This document shows positions 15,212 to 23,524 of a stretch of 64,000 nt of DNA, in pieces. Both the position numbers and the translations under genes were made by a program. Origin of the DNA: Armatimonadota bacterium (GTDB lineage: Bacteria; Armatimonadota; Fimbriimonadia; Fimbriimonadales; Fimbriimonadaceae); NCBI GenBank assembly GCA_018268355.1, contig JAFDWR010000003.1, forward strand, positions 124,001 through 188,000, written 5' to 3'. The first letter of the stretch is position 1, and each line of letters starts with the position of its first letter. A model generated the notes under the pieces. That model had not been told where the DNA came from. It did no database searches and worked only from the letters and a program-made list of their open reading frames with translations.

Positions 15212-15991
15212 CTAGCGAGCGTGGACGCCCCCCTCCTGCTTCATGAACGTTCGAAGTCGCGTCATCGCCTGGGTGTGGAGCTGATAGACGCGCGATTCGC
15301 TGACGCCCAGCACCTTTCCGATTTCCTTGAAGGTGAGGCCTTCAAAATAATAAAGAGCGACAACCAGTCGCTCTCGTTCGGGAAGCTTATCGACACCTGC
15401 GGCGAGCACGCGTCGGATCTCTCGACCTTCGACTTCGCCGCCCGTGTTTGAATTCTCATCGACGATGAGTTCAACAAAGTGGATGTGGTCGTCGCCGTCG
15501 CCCGATCCGATGATGTCGTCGAGCGAATAGACATTGGTGCGGCCCATGCGGACCATCAGCTCGCTGACCTCGCCCGTCGAGATGCCCATTGCCTCGGCAA
15601 CCTCGTTATCGTTGGCGGGACGGCCGAACTGAGTTTCGAGCGCCATCATCGTCCGGTCGAGGGCCTTTAGCTTCTCTCGGATCGAACGGGGGACCCAGTC
15701 CTCGTCGCGAAGCATCTCTAGGATCGCGCCGCGGATCAGGGCAATGGCATAGGTTTCAAACTTGACGTCGCGGGTCGGATCAAACTGGTCAACGCTTTTG
15801 ATCAGGCCAATGACACCGGAGCCGATCAGGTCTTCGCGATCAAGGCCTCCGGGGAGACTCGTGACAAGCCGACCAGCGGTGATCTTCACGAGATAGGAAT
15901 AGTGGTTGATGAGCTCAACGCGCGCCTCAGGGTTCTTATAGACCTTGAAGTCGAGCCAAGCTCGCTTTAACTGTTCTGGCGATAACGGCAT
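15212..15991 (-). CDS. fliA: FliA/WhiG-family RNA polymerase sigma factor
   Basis: This 259-residue sigma-70 factor has region 2 (YSYLVKITAGRL, DREDLIGSGVIGLIKSVDQFDP, then FETYAIALIRGAILEMLR), region 3 (LDRTMMALETQFGRPANDNEVAEAMGI split around it), and region 4 (LPERERLVVALYYFEGLTFKEIG, GVSESRVYQLHTQAM). Lack of region 1 and the match around DWVPRSIR place it in the FliA/WhiG group. That group directs late flagellar genes in motile bacteria, so the flagellin at 49.5 kb is a natural target, although I see no convincing FliA-type promoter there. It is the second gene of a small operon, five bases after a membrane-protein gene. AGAGGGT serves as ribosome binding site. Confidence 0.95.
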   Translation of the reverse strand: MPLSPEQLKRAWLDFKVYKNPEARVELINHYSYLVKITAGRLVTSLPGGLDREDLIGSGVIGLIKSVDQFDPTRDVKFETYAIALIRGAILEMLRDEDWVPRSIREKLKALDRTMMALETQFGRPANDNEVAEAMGISTGEVSELMVRMGRTNVYSLDDIIGSGDGDDHIHFVELIVDENSNTGGEVEGREIRRVLAAGVDKLPERERLVVALYYFEGLTFKEIGKVLGVSESRVYQLHTQAMTRLRTFMKQEGGVHAR

Positions 15992-15996
15992 ACCCT

Positions 15997-16245
15997 CTAT
16001 CCTGCTTTCGGTAACTCCGCAGCAGCAGCACTCTCTCCCTCGTTACTGGACGGAGAAACCGGCTCGGCTGATTCAGAGTTTGTCGATGTGCTATTCCCAA
16101 TGAGTCCGTACCATAGACCAGCTAGAACATATCCCAGTATAAGTGCCAGGCCTGCACGACTCACTGCGGTCATTGGATCGACCTTTGCCAAAATGCCTGC
16201 GACCAACGCAACCATTGCAGTCAAGGCACCGATCACCCAAGGCAT
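15997..16245 (-). CDS. Small membrane protein upstream of the sigma factor
   Basis: From the ATG at 16245 (GGAG seven bases before) this encodes 82 residues. MPWVIGALTAMVALVAG and a second segment around LALILGYVLAGLWYGLIG form two transmembrane helices. The remainder is a Ser/Glu/Ala-rich tail predicted to be disordered. I do not recognise the family. It is five bases from fliA and surely co-transcribed, so it may belong to the motility regulon or modulate the sigma factor, but this is only positional. Confidence 0.7.
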   Translation of the reverse strand: MPWVIGALTAMVALVAGILAKVDPMTAVSRAGLALILGYVLAGLWYGLIGNSTSTNSESAEPVSPSSNEGESAAAAELPKAG

Positions 16246-16332
16246 AGACGCTCCAATTCCCAAATCCGCCCCTTCGATGGGAAGGGTCGTACTCGTAAAG
16301 TTGGCAGGAAACTCTCCAGTCCTCAGGCTTCA

Positions 16333-16361
16333 CTTCAGCTTTTTGCGCGAAAAAGCTGAAG
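16333..16361. repeat. Perfect 12-bp inverted repeat
   Basis: CTTCAGCTTTTT (16333-16344) and AAAAAGCTGAAG (16350-16361) are exact inverted repeats around GCGCG. It lies just after the stop of the metallo-hydrolase gene and before the sigma operon. It may terminate in either direction because the stem ends in A/T runs, but no free T-tract follows on the minus strand. Confidence 0.6.
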
Positions 16362-16366
16362 AACGA

Positions 16367-17128
16367 CTAGAAGTCGATACGTAAACCGTCATAGGCGAGC
16401 TCAACTCCGGGCGGCAACGTGGCGTTCGTCTTGTCGTGGTCGTAGTCGTGGCTGAGGTGAGTCAGATACGTTTTCTTGGGCCGAAACTCCTCGATCTTTG
16501 CGAGTGCCTGCTCAAGATTGAAGTGGTTGGGGTGGGGCTTCAATCGCACCGCGTCGAGGACAAGGGTGTCGAGCCCTTGGAGCTTGGCTTCTGCTTCCGG
16601 CGGGATATAGCTGACGTCGGTGACATAGGCAAAGCCTCCCGACCGGAGGCCGATCACCGGCATCGAGCCGTGCATCACGACAAAGAGGTCGAGCTCCATG
16701 CCGCCCATCCGCACGTGGTCAGCAAACGGCACAAAGTCAAACTGCGGCACCTCGATCCCCTCCGGCTTGGGCGGAAAAGCGTAAGGATAGATGCGCCGAA
16801 TCGCGGCCTGGTGCTCCTCAAGGGTCAAGACCGGCATGTCCGATCGCTGAAGAATGCAGAACGACCGCAAGTCGTCCATCCCCATGACGTGGTCAGCGTG
16901 GGTGTGGGTGATGATCACCGACTCGAGCGAGTAAATCTCCTCCCGAGTCAGCTGTAGGCGCAACTCGGGCGGGCAATCGACGAGGACATTGCCCGCGGGG
17001 CCTTCGAGCAGCAGAGCGGCGCGGGTTCGGTGGTTCTTGGGGTTAGCGAGGTAGTCCCGCGAATAGCGAAAACCGGCCATCGGGACGCCATTGCTGGTGC
17101 CCGATCCCAGGATGATCGCGGTGGGCAC
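16367..17128 (-). CDS. Metallo-beta-lactamase-fold hydrolase (PhnP-like)
   Basis: This 253-residue protein has the zinc-binding HTHADHVMGMDDL motif, an early GSGTSNGVPM loop, a conserved VTDVSY aspartate and the late YLTHLSHDYDHD histidines. The glycine-serine loop and NHFNLEQAL resemble PhnP-type cyclic phosphodiesterases and related enzymes acting on phosphoribosyl or nucleotide esters. The exact substrate cannot be read from sequence. The start is GTG, abutting the TAA of the upstream gene with no gap, so the two are translationally coupled. Confidence 0.88.
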   Translation of the reverse strand: MPTAIILGSGTSNGVPMAGFRYSRDYLANPKNHRTRAALLLEGPAGNVLVDCPPELRLQLTREEIYSLESVIITHTHADHVMGMDDLRSFCILQRSDMPVLTLEEHQAAIRRIYPYAFPPKPEGIEVPQFDFVPFADHVRMGGMELDLFVVMHGSMPVIGLRSGGFAYVTDVSYIPPEAEAKLQGLDTLVLDAVRLKPHPNHFNLEQALAKIEEFRPKKTYLTHLSHDYDHDKTNATLPPGVELAYDGLRIDF

Positions 17129-17737
17129 TTAAAGCTCTCCGGACCTTTTCAGTACATCGGCGGCGACGAGGACACTCGGCGCCTCGGCGTATTGAGCAAG
17201 GCGCTCGATGCAGCGAGCGAAGTTTCGCTCTTGGAGGTCGTCCCAGGTCGTGATGCTTCGCCGGGCCTCGGCGACGACTTCAATCGCTTGCTCATAAAAG
17301 CGGGCGCGATTCTGGGGGAGTGACCGCTGCGGGGTGGCGGCAAACTGGCGGCCGAGCTGTTCGTAAATCGTGTCCCAGTTCGTGCGCGAGGCCATTTCCT
17401 CGCGCATGCGGTTCATCGCCTGTTCGTTCAGGCGGGCTTTTTCTGCGTCGCGGCGCTTTTCGAGTTCCCAGTCGCCGTCCTCCGTGCCGTCGATGACACG
17501 CAGGACATAGGCCTCGCCGAACTTCTCCGAGACCGTTGTCTCGATCAGGCGTTTCGTGAGTGCCATCCGGAGGTGACCGCTCAGCTCACCCAATTCGCGC
17601 GGCAGGCCAAGGACAAATTGGCCCGATTCAGCGGCAAGAGGCACCGCTGCATTGAGCGCGGTCCATACGCCCACGCCGGTCACTCCCTCTCGCACCTTCG
17701 GGAGTGCTTCTTGCCAAACCGTCCGAAAGTCGGCCAT
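17129..17737 (-). CDS. Protein with a DnaA domain-I-like N-terminus
   Basis: This frame gives 202 residues from the ATG at 17737, ten bases after a CATAAT box. An alternative ATG nine codons earlier would overlap that box. The first about 85 residues (FRTVWQEALPKVREGV, VWTALNAAVPL, FVLGLPRELGELSGHL, RLIETTVSEKFG) follow the hydrophobic pattern of the DnaA N-terminal helicase-loading domain. There is no AAA+ or DNA-binding domain after it, only a charged helical region. I therefore suggest a stand-alone DnaA-N-like protein, at low confidence. It sits upstream of the metallo-hydrolase and is divergent from the MFS gene. Confidence 0.7.
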   Translation of the reverse strand: MADFRTVWQEALPKVREGVTGVGVWTALNAAVPLAAESGQFVLGLPRELGELSGHLRMALTKRLIETTVSEKFGEAYVLRVIDGTEDGDWELEKRRDAEKARLNEQAMNRMREEMASRTNWDTIYEQLGRQFAATPQRSLPQNRARFYEQAIEVVAEARRSITTWDDLQERNFARCIERLAQYAEAPSVLVAADVLKRSGEL

Positions 17738-17812
17738 CTGAATATCGATTATGCCAATCCCCATGCAACTCTTGCTAGGTGGGGACGAATCTCGCGCTGG
17801 TATCGTCTCGCA

Positions 17813-19030
17813 GTGAGCCGTTTGAAGGCCTCCCCGACATGGATCTTAATCATCGCCTGGCTTGGCTGGGTGTTCGATGTGATGGACGCTGCGCTGTTTA
17901 ACTTTGCGCGCGGCCCGATGCTCAAGGAGCTTCTTGCGGTCGGCCAATCCTCCGCGCTCTATGAGGCTTGGTTCCAAGCCGTCTTCCTGGCAGGATCCGC
18001 CATCGGCGGCCTTTTCTTTGGGCTGATGGCCGACCGATGGGGCCGGGGCCGGACGATGATCGTCACCATCCTCATCTATAGCCTCACGACCGGACTCATG
18101 GCGTTTGCGCCGAACGTCCAGGTGGCGTTGGTCATCCGGTTCGTCACCGGACTAGGGATCGGCGGCGAATGGGCTGCGGGTGCCTCGCTGGTCGCTGAGG
18201 TGATGCCGACGAAGCGGCGCGCGCTCGGCGCCGTCGTTTTGCAGTCCGCCGCTGCGGTAGGGCCGTGCCTTGCCGCCTTGATCAACCTCAATGTCCCGAG
18301 TGCTCATTGGCGATGGCTGTTCCTTGCCGGGGTGGCTCCCGCTCTGCTTTGCGTGGCGATTCGGTTCTTGGTCCAAGAGCCATCGGCCACCGAGCGACGT
18401 CCCGCCGTCCCTGTTGGTGTCGTGCTCGCCAACCCGAAGTGGGGCCGCGCCTTGCGGACTGCCCTCTTTTTTGGCGTTTTTGGTGTGGTCGGCGCGCAAA
18501 TCTTGCCCTACTGGCTGCCGAACATCGTGAACTCGATCGCCTCCAGCTTTGGCGACGAGGCGAAGAAGAACTTCCTCAGCATCAACACCTTCACGCTCCA
18601 CATCGGAACCCTACTCGGGGTCATCGCCTTCCCGTGGCTCGCCGACCGGTTTGGCCGTCGTCCCATCTTCGGGCTGTTCTTCCTGCTTGCGCCGGTCGGA
18701 GTCTGGGCGGTGATGCTCTTTGGCCGAACACCCTCAAACCTGCTGTTGCTGCTGCCGCTTTCGACCTTTTTCGGCATCGGCCTCACCTCGGGCTTTGTGC
18801 TCTACTTCCCCGAGCTCTTCCCGCCCGAATTTCGCGCGACCGGCTCGGGCCTCGCCTACAATGCGGGGCGCATCCTTGGAATCTTGGTGCCGCTTTTGGT
18901 TCCGATCCTCGTGTCCATGTGGGGTCCGCTGACTGCGGTCGGCACGCTGAGCCTCATCTTCTGGTTCGGTCTGATCGGGCTCTTTTGGGCGCCGGAAACG
19001 AAGGGCCAACCCCTTCCCGAGCACGTCTAG
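17813..19030 (+). CDS. MFS transporter
   Basis: The GTG at 17813 gives 405 residues with about 12 hydrophobic segments. The signature loop GLMADRWGRGRTM between helices 2 and 3, GLGIGGEWAAGASLVAE in helices 4-5 and WLADRFGRRPIFG at the matching position of the second half place it in the sugar/metabolite:H+ symporter branch of the major facilitator superfamily. The substrate cannot be read. TATCGT (17801-17806) ends six bases before the GTG with no Shine-Dalgarno, so the message is probably leaderless. Longer upstream frames run through the divergent gene and were rejected. The stop interlocks with that of the convergent VanW gene. Confidence 0.93.
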   Translation: MSRLKASPTWILIIAWLGWVFDVMDAALFNFARGPMLKELLAVGQSSALYEAWFQAVFLAGSAIGGLFFGLMADRWGRGRTMIVTILIYSLTTGLMAFAPNVQVALVIRFVTGLGIGGEWAAGASLVAEVMPTKRRALGAVVLQSAAAVGPCLAALINLNVPSAHWRWLFLAGVAPALLCVAIRFLVQEPSATERRPAVPVGVVLANPKWGRALRTALFFGVFGVVGAQILPYWLPNIVNSIASSFGDEAKKNFLSINTFTLHIGTLLGVIAFPWLADRFGRRPIFGLFFLLAPVGVWAVMLFGRTPSNLLLLLPLSTFFGIGLTSGFVLYFPELFPPEFRATGSGLAYNAGRILGILVPLLVPILVSMWGPLTAVGTLSLIFWFGLIGLFWAPETKGQPLPEHV

Positions 19031-19770
19031 CTTCGTTCGATGACCTTTGCCATCGACGGGTAGCTGTCGCTGGAGATCCACTCGCGCTTGCCGTTGCGGA
19101 TTCGATAGACCGAAACGTCGAAGCCGGTTTTGCCCGTGTTCCGGATGCGGGTCGCGCTGCCCTCGCCGATGACCTTCGGCGCATCGTGGGTCACCTGACG
19201 GACTTCGCGCTCGATCGAGCAAAGGCCGTTCTTCTGCCCTTGGGCTTCGAGCCGAACAATCAGGCTATCGCCATCAATCCGTGCCACGACCCGCACCGCA
19301 TACGGATAGGGATTGCGGACCCGGAGGTCAATTCCCGGATAGGCGACCGCCGAATCCAGGCCGGGTTGAACGTAGAGTGGGGCGAACTGGTGCGCGTGGC
19401 GTTCAAGGATGTCGAACCCGGACCGCAGGGCGGCGTTGTAGAACGTGGTCGAGGTCTGGCACACGCCGCCACCCCAAGCCGAGATCAGCTGGCCATTGAA
19501 GCTGACCGGCGCGCGCCGATAGCCGGTGTCCCGCGAATAGGTTCCGATGCGGCCGTTGAACGAGAACGTCCCGCCCGGCTTGATGAGAGCCCCATTCAGC
19601 TTGCGCACGGCGAGGGCCGCATTGTGTCGCTGGGCGTCGGTGCGACCTGAGAGCGACGTCGTGAAGGTGATCAGGGGCGTGGGCTCGCTCTGGCGTGCAG
19701 CGACGACCAAACCACCTGCCAGCGCACTCAGCGCGAGACCTCCAAACAGAACCTGCTTCATTGCGACCAT
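19027..19770 (-). CDS. VanW family protein
   Basis: This 247-residue protein has an N-terminal signal or anchor (MKQVLFGGLALSALAGGLVV) and the VanW core: HNAALAVRKLNGALIKPGG, FSFNGRIG, GGGVCQTSTTFYNAAL and ERHAHQF. VanW occurs in some vancomycin-resistance clusters but is widespread in environmental bacteria as an envelope protein of unknown function, so resistance should not be inferred. TACACT (19784-19779) lies eight bases before the ATG at 19770, which supports this start and a leaderless mRNA. It is divergent from the nrnA-like gene. Confidence 0.92.
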   Translation of the reverse strand: MVAMKQVLFGGLALSALAGGLVVAARQSEPTPLITFTTSLSGRTDAQRHNAALAVRKLNGALIKPGGTFSFNGRIGTYSRDTGYRRAPVSFNGQLISAWGGGVCQTSTTFYNAALRSGFDILERHAHQFAPLYVQPGLDSAVAYPGIDLRVRNPYPYAVRVVARIDGDSLIVRLEAQGQKNGLCSIEREVRQVTHDAPKVIGEGSATRIRNTGKTGFDVSVYRIRNGKREWISSDSYPSMAKVIERS

Positions 19771-19778
19771 TCCCGCAT

Positions 19779-19823
19779 AGTGTATGACGAATCTCGGAGA
19801 CGCGAATTACGCTCGGGTACCCT
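19779..19823. promoter_or_regulatory. Divergent leaderless promoter region
   Basis: TACACT on the minus strand (19784-19779) serves the VanW gene and TACCCT on the plus strand (19818-19823) serves the nrnA-like gene. Each ends 8-9 bases before its start codon. The two start codons are only 62 bases apart. Confidence 0.5.
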
Positions 19824-19832
19824 GCATCGGGC

Positions 19833-20813
19833 ATGAGTATCGTTCAGGAGAATGCATCCAAGGTCTGGAACCGCTTGCGAGAGGCGAAGCGGGTCCTCAT
19901 TGGCACGCACTTGAACCCCGATGGCGATGCGCTGGGGAGCGCCCTTGCCATGCAACGCGTGCTCACTTCCGTAGGCATCGAAGCCGAAGTGATATGTCAC
20001 CACGCCGCGCCCCGAAACCTACGATTCTTGCCCCAAGTGGAAAATTTGAGTCCGGTCCCGCGAATGGAGGGCCACGACCTTGGCCTCGTGCTCGATCTCG
20101 ACTCGCTCGACCGGCTCGGCAGCACCCGCCCTTACCTTGAGGCCTGCCCGTTCATGATCGTGGTCGACCACCACGTTCCGATGGACCAGCCCGGCGACCT
20201 TCGCCTCGTCGATACCACCGCGAGCGCGACCGCAGCGATCCTCACTGAGTTCCTGCTTGAGGTCGGCGCGGACATCGACGCTTCCACCGCGCTTTGCCTC
20301 CTCACCGGAATCGTCACCGATACCGGTAGCTTTCGGTTCCGCAACTCGGATGCGCGGTCGCTCCACCTGGCGGCAGCCCTCCTGGAGCGAGGCGCAGACA
20401 TCAACCTCGTCAGCGACGAGATCTTCGGTCGCAAGCCCCTCGCCGCCACGCGATTGCTTGGCCACGTCCTTGAGCACATGGTCCTCGAAGCCGACGAGCG
20501 CATCTGCTGGGCCTTTCTCTCTCGTGCCGACTTCGATGCCTGCGGCGCGCGCGACGAGGACACCGAGGGCTTCGTCAACGAGCTCCTTGCGATTGAGTCG
20601 GTGGAGATCGCAGCCCTTTTCCGCGAGTCGAAGGCCGGGGTGGCGCGAGTCTCGCTTCGGTCGCGCCAAGGCTACGACGTCGCGCAGGTGGCGCAGCAAT
20701 TTGGCGGCGGCGGTCACCGCAATGCCGCCGGTTTGAACCTAGAAGGCGACCTCAAGGGCAAGATTGCCGACGTCGTCTCCGCCCTGAACCAATGCTTGGC
20801 GTCCTCCCCCTAG
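19833..20813 (+). CDS. nrnA: DHH/DHHA1 phosphoesterase (NrnA-like)
   Basis: This 326-residue protein has HLNPDGDALGSALA near residue 25, the VVDHH motif that names the DHH family, conserved TGIVTDTGSFRFRN, and the DHHA1 domain ending FGGGGHRNAAGLN. This is the layout of NrnA-type bifunctional oligoribonuclease and 3',5'-bisphosphate nucleotidase, which degrades short RNA and pAp. The neighbouring truB is a common partner. It is the first gene of a run nrnA-truB-DUF2752. The truB start lies 22 bases inside its end. Confidence 0.92.
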   Translation: MSIVQENASKVWNRLREAKRVLIGTHLNPDGDALGSALAMQRVLTSVGIEAEVICHHAAPRNLRFLPQVENLSPVPRMEGHDLGLVLDLDSLDRLGSTRPYLEACPFMIVVDHHVPMDQPGDLRLVDTTASATAAILTEFLLEVGADIDASTALCLLTGIVTDTGSFRFRNSDARSLHLAAALLERGADINLVSDEIFGRKPLAATRLLGHVLEHMVLEADERICWAFLSRADFDACGARDEDTEGFVNELLAIESVEIAALFRESKAGVARVSLRSRQGYDVAQVAQQFGGGGHRNAAGLNLEGDLKGKIADVVSALNQCLASSP

Positions 20814-21664
20814 ACAAGACTCTCGGTGGCACCTCGCACGACGTGGTGGCAACCATTCGACGAAGGCTTGGACTTCGGCGGGTTGGCCATGCAGGGACCC
20901 TTGACCCTCTCGGCACCGGCCTGCTCGTGGTCGCGGTCGGACCAGCCACCCGCTTCCTACAGTTTTTGCCCCTTGAGCCGAAGGAGTATCTCGCCGAGGT
21001 CGAGTTCGGATCGGCAACGACGACCTACGACAAGGAGGGCGAAGTCTCGTTCTCGGGCGACCTCCCCGCCGACTTCAACAAGCGCCTCGACCAGGTGGTC
21101 GAGCAGCACCTTGGACTCATCGAGCAACTTCCGCCGATGTACAGTGCAGTCAAGGTGAACGGTCGAGCCCTTTACGATTACGCCCGCAAAGGCCAAGAGA
21201 TTGAGCGGACGCCGCGCCGCGTCCACATCGGCGAGGTCGAAGTCCTCGGGATCGAAGGCAACGTCGCGAAGATGAGGATCGTGTGTTCGGGCGGTACGTA
21301 CATCCGCACCCTCGCCCACGACATGGGCCAGTCGATGGGTTGCGGAGCACACCTTGCTTCCTTGCGCCGCACCCAAGTCGGCAAGTTCCGGATCGAGCAG
21401 GCAGTGCCCGTTGATTCGGTGACCGCCGAAGACCTCATCCCACTGCGCCAGGCCCTCCATCCGATGCCGATGATCCAGCTCGTGCCCGAACAGGTTCGCA
21501 TGGTGCGCGAAGGCCGCCAGCTGCGGCTTATCGCCCCCGCTGAATCCAAGCACGTTGGGCTCCTCGACGAGTTCGGTGAGGTCTTCAGCGTCGCGCGCTA
21601 CCAGGCGGGCGTTGCCCAGCCCGAGTGCGTGATCCCCAAGCTTGACGAGGTCGTCGATGCCTGA
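20792..21664 (+). CDS. truB: tRNA pseudouridine-55 synthase TruB
   Basis: This 290-residue protein starts with GVLPLDKTLGGTSHDVV and has the catalytic GTLDPLGTGLL (Asp38), LPPMYSAVKVNG, ALYDYARKG and GTYIRTLAHDMG, with a C-terminal region that may be a reduced PUA domain. It isomerises U55 in the T-loop of tRNA. Start and stop both overlap neighbours (22 bases with nrnA and a short overlap with the next gene), so the three genes form one coupled operon. Confidence 0.97.
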   Translation: MLGVLPLDKTLGGTSHDVVATIRRRLGLRRVGHAGTLDPLGTGLLVVAVGPATRFLQFLPLEPKEYLAEVEFGSATTTYDKEGEVSFSGDLPADFNKRLDQVVEQHLGLIEQLPPMYSAVKVNGRALYDYARKGQEIERTPRRVHIGEVEVLGIEGNVAKMRIVCSGGTYIRTLAHDMGQSMGCGAHLASLRRTQVGKFRIEQAVPVDSVTAEDLIPLRQALHPMPMIQLVPEQVRMVREGRQLRLIAPAESKHVGLLDEFGEVFSVARYQAGVAQPECVIPKLDEVVDA

Positions 21665-22127
21665 GTTCACCGCTTCACGCCGGGTCGTCCTTTCCCAGCT
21701 TGTCGTGCCTGCGGTTTGGCTTTTCATCACCGGCTTTGGACTCTATTTGCATCCGGACCCAAGCGGCCACGGCACCCATACCCAGCTTGGACTCAGTCCC
21801 TGTCCGAGCATGCTCTTCTTTGATCGCCCCTGCCCGGGCTGCGGCCTTACGACGAGCATTTCCGCGTTCCTTCACCTCAATTTTGGGCTTGCCTTCTCTG
21901 CCCACCCGCTTGGCCCCATCGCCTACTTGATCCTCACGTTCTTCGCGGTTCGTTCTGCGTTGGCCGTTCGCGATAACGTTTTTCGTCCCCTCGGGACGCC
22001 GATCTATCGTCGACTGCTCGCCTTTGTCGTTGTCTTTGGCATCTTTGGCGCCGTCCGCATGATCACCGCCCCCGCGAAAGACCCCCAGCACGCGGTGTTC
22101 AGTGCGATGAACTCAAGCAAGACCTGA
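21657..22127 (+). CDS. DUF2752 membrane protein
   Basis: From the ATG at 21657 this encodes 156 residues with three hydrophobic segments. The first follows the short N-terminus, the others are around AYLILTFFAVRSAL and LLAFVVVFGIFGAV. The segment CPSMLFFDRPCPGCGLTTSI is the hallmark of DUF2752: a cysteine, then PCPGCG at a membrane boundary. The function of this family is unknown. The ATG overlaps the truB end. Confidence 0.85.
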   Translation: MPEFTASRRVVLSQLVVPAVWLFITGFGLYLHPDPSGHGTHTQLGLSPCPSMLFFDRPCPGCGLTTSISAFLHLNFGLAFSAHPLGPIAYLILTFFAVRSALAVRDNVFRPLGTPIYRRLLAFVVVFGIFGAVRMITAPAKDPQHAVFSAMNSSKT

Positions 22128-22148
22128 AACGTCTTTTGGATAGACACT

Positions 22149-22829
22149 ATGACCGCGCTCATCCTTGCCCTTTGCCTTTCCCAGCCGCCGAAGCCCGAGT
22201 TTCTGCTCCGCAGGGTGGCCAAAGCCGGACAGACCTTTGTGATGCGCGAGGCGCAGGTCCAAGCCTACAAAGGCCAATCCGCCCGATACGACGGCAAGAT
22301 TGAGGAGACGGTTTTGAAGGTCGATGGTCGGGGTGGCTACATCCTCAAGACCACCCGCCAGGGTTCGAGCGACGCCCTCGGCAACATCCCTGCCGAGACC
22401 ACGCTCCGCTATTTCAGCGCCAAGAACGAATTGATCCGCTACGAAAGCGAGATCAGCGAGGCTGAGCAGGTCACCGACCGCCGCAAGCTCGCGCTGACCG
22501 GTTTCCGTCCCCCCGACAAGTCAGTCGGCATCGGCAGCACCTGGACCTTCGAAGTGAAGATCGCCATGAGCGGATTTGAGGTCAGGACCAAGCAAACCTT
22601 CACCGCCCTTGCGCTGGAATCGGTCGAGGGTCGCCGCGCGATGAAGGTCAAGCTTGAGGCCAGCGAGTCGGGTGGCGGCGATTGTTCGTCGAACGTCTTC
22701 CTCTGGGTGGATGTCGAGGACGGCTCGATCCTCCAGTTCGACGGCACGATCAACAAGGCGCCGCTCGTCACGAACAGCGTCGACGCCAAGATTCAGATCG
22801 CGGCGCGGCGGATGAAGGACAACCCATGA
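22149..22829 (+). CDS. Secreted or envelope beta-rich protein, paralogue A
   Basis: This 226-residue protein has no motif I recognise. It starts with a very short hydrophobic stretch (MTALILALCLSQPPKP) lacking basic residues and continues as a beta-rich chain with repeated pattern elements (GGYILKTTRQG, VGIGSTWTFEVK, LWVDVEDGSILQFDGTINK). The layout (measured property, scaling, final strand) is shared with the next gene and with the gene at 40951, so the three look like paralogues. Export is likely but unproven. It overlaps the next gene by four bases (ATGA). Confidence 0.75.
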   Translation: MTALILALCLSQPPKPEFLLRRVAKAGQTFVMREAQVQAYKGQSARYDGKIEETVLKVDGRGGYILKTTRQGSSDALGNIPAETTLRYFSAKNELIRYESEISEAEQVTDRRKLALTGFRPPDKSVGIGSTWTFEVKIAMSGFEVRTKQTFTALALESVEGRRAMKVKLEASESGGGDCSSNVFLWVDVEDGSILQFDGTINKAPLVTNSVDAKIQIAARRMKDNP

Positions 22830-23524
22830 TCGGCTTCTTCCTCCTTCAACCGCCTCCCACCGACGCGCCCAAACCAGCTGCGCCCGACTTCGTTTACGAT
22901 CGAAAGGTCGCGGTTGGTGATTCCCAGAAGTACGAGATGAAGATGCTCTCGAGCATGAGCGGCGTCGATGTGCTCCTCACCGGGAAGCTCGAGCGGAAGG
23001 TGCTTGGCATTGATCCTGACGGCACCATCACCCTCTCCGACCGATGGACCGAATCGCTCGCCGAGGCCAACGAAGTTCAGCGCAAAGGCAGCGACCTCGA
23101 CCTCAAGTGGACGGTGGACCGGCTCGGCAACTGGATGAAGCTCGAAGGGCCCGACCTCACCACGGAGACGACCAAGAGCCTCCAGATGATCCAAACCGTG
23201 ACCAGCCTCATTTCGCCCGGCAAGGCGGTGAAGGAGGGTGAAAACTGGACGGTCCAGCTGCAACCCAAGGCGATGAAGGAAGCGACCTTCAAGCTCGATG
23301 CCACCTATGTTGGGGTGGAAACCGTCGGCGAAGTCGAGTGTTACCGCTTGAACTTGAAGGTCGAGCAGTTCGCACCGGACAACACGGTTTCGAACCTCAA
23401 GGTATGGCTCCAGAAGTCAGACCAGGCGGTCGAAAAGCTCGAAGGGACGATCAACCGGCTTCGCTATGGCGAGTCGAAGACCTTGATCGACAGCCACTAC
23501 TTCCTCACCCGCGTCCGGGGCTAG
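22826..23524 (+). CDS. Secreted or envelope beta-rich protein, paralogue B
   Basis: The ATG at 22826 overlaps the previous stop and gives 232 residues. The N-terminus MIGFFLLQPPPTDAPKP is again an extremely short hydrophobic stretch followed by prolines. The body alternates strands and loops (VAVGDSQKYEMKMLSSMSG, SDRWTESLAEANE, VKEGENWTVQLQPKA, KVWLQKSDQAVEKLEGTIN). It resembles the preceding product in order of elements. Function unknown. Its stop interlocks with that of the convergent thymidine kinase gene. Confidence 0.75.
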   Translation: MIGFFLLQPPPTDAPKPAAPDFVYDRKVAVGDSQKYEMKMLSSMSGVDVLLTGKLERKVLGIDPDGTITLSDRWTESLAEANEVQRKGSDLDLKWTVDRLGNWMKLEGPDLTTETTKSLQMIQTVTSLISPGKAVKEGENWTVQLQPKAMKEATFKLDATYVGVETVGEVECYRLNLKVEQFAPDNTVSNLKVWLQKSDQAVEKLEGTINRLRYGESKTLIDSHYFLTRVRG

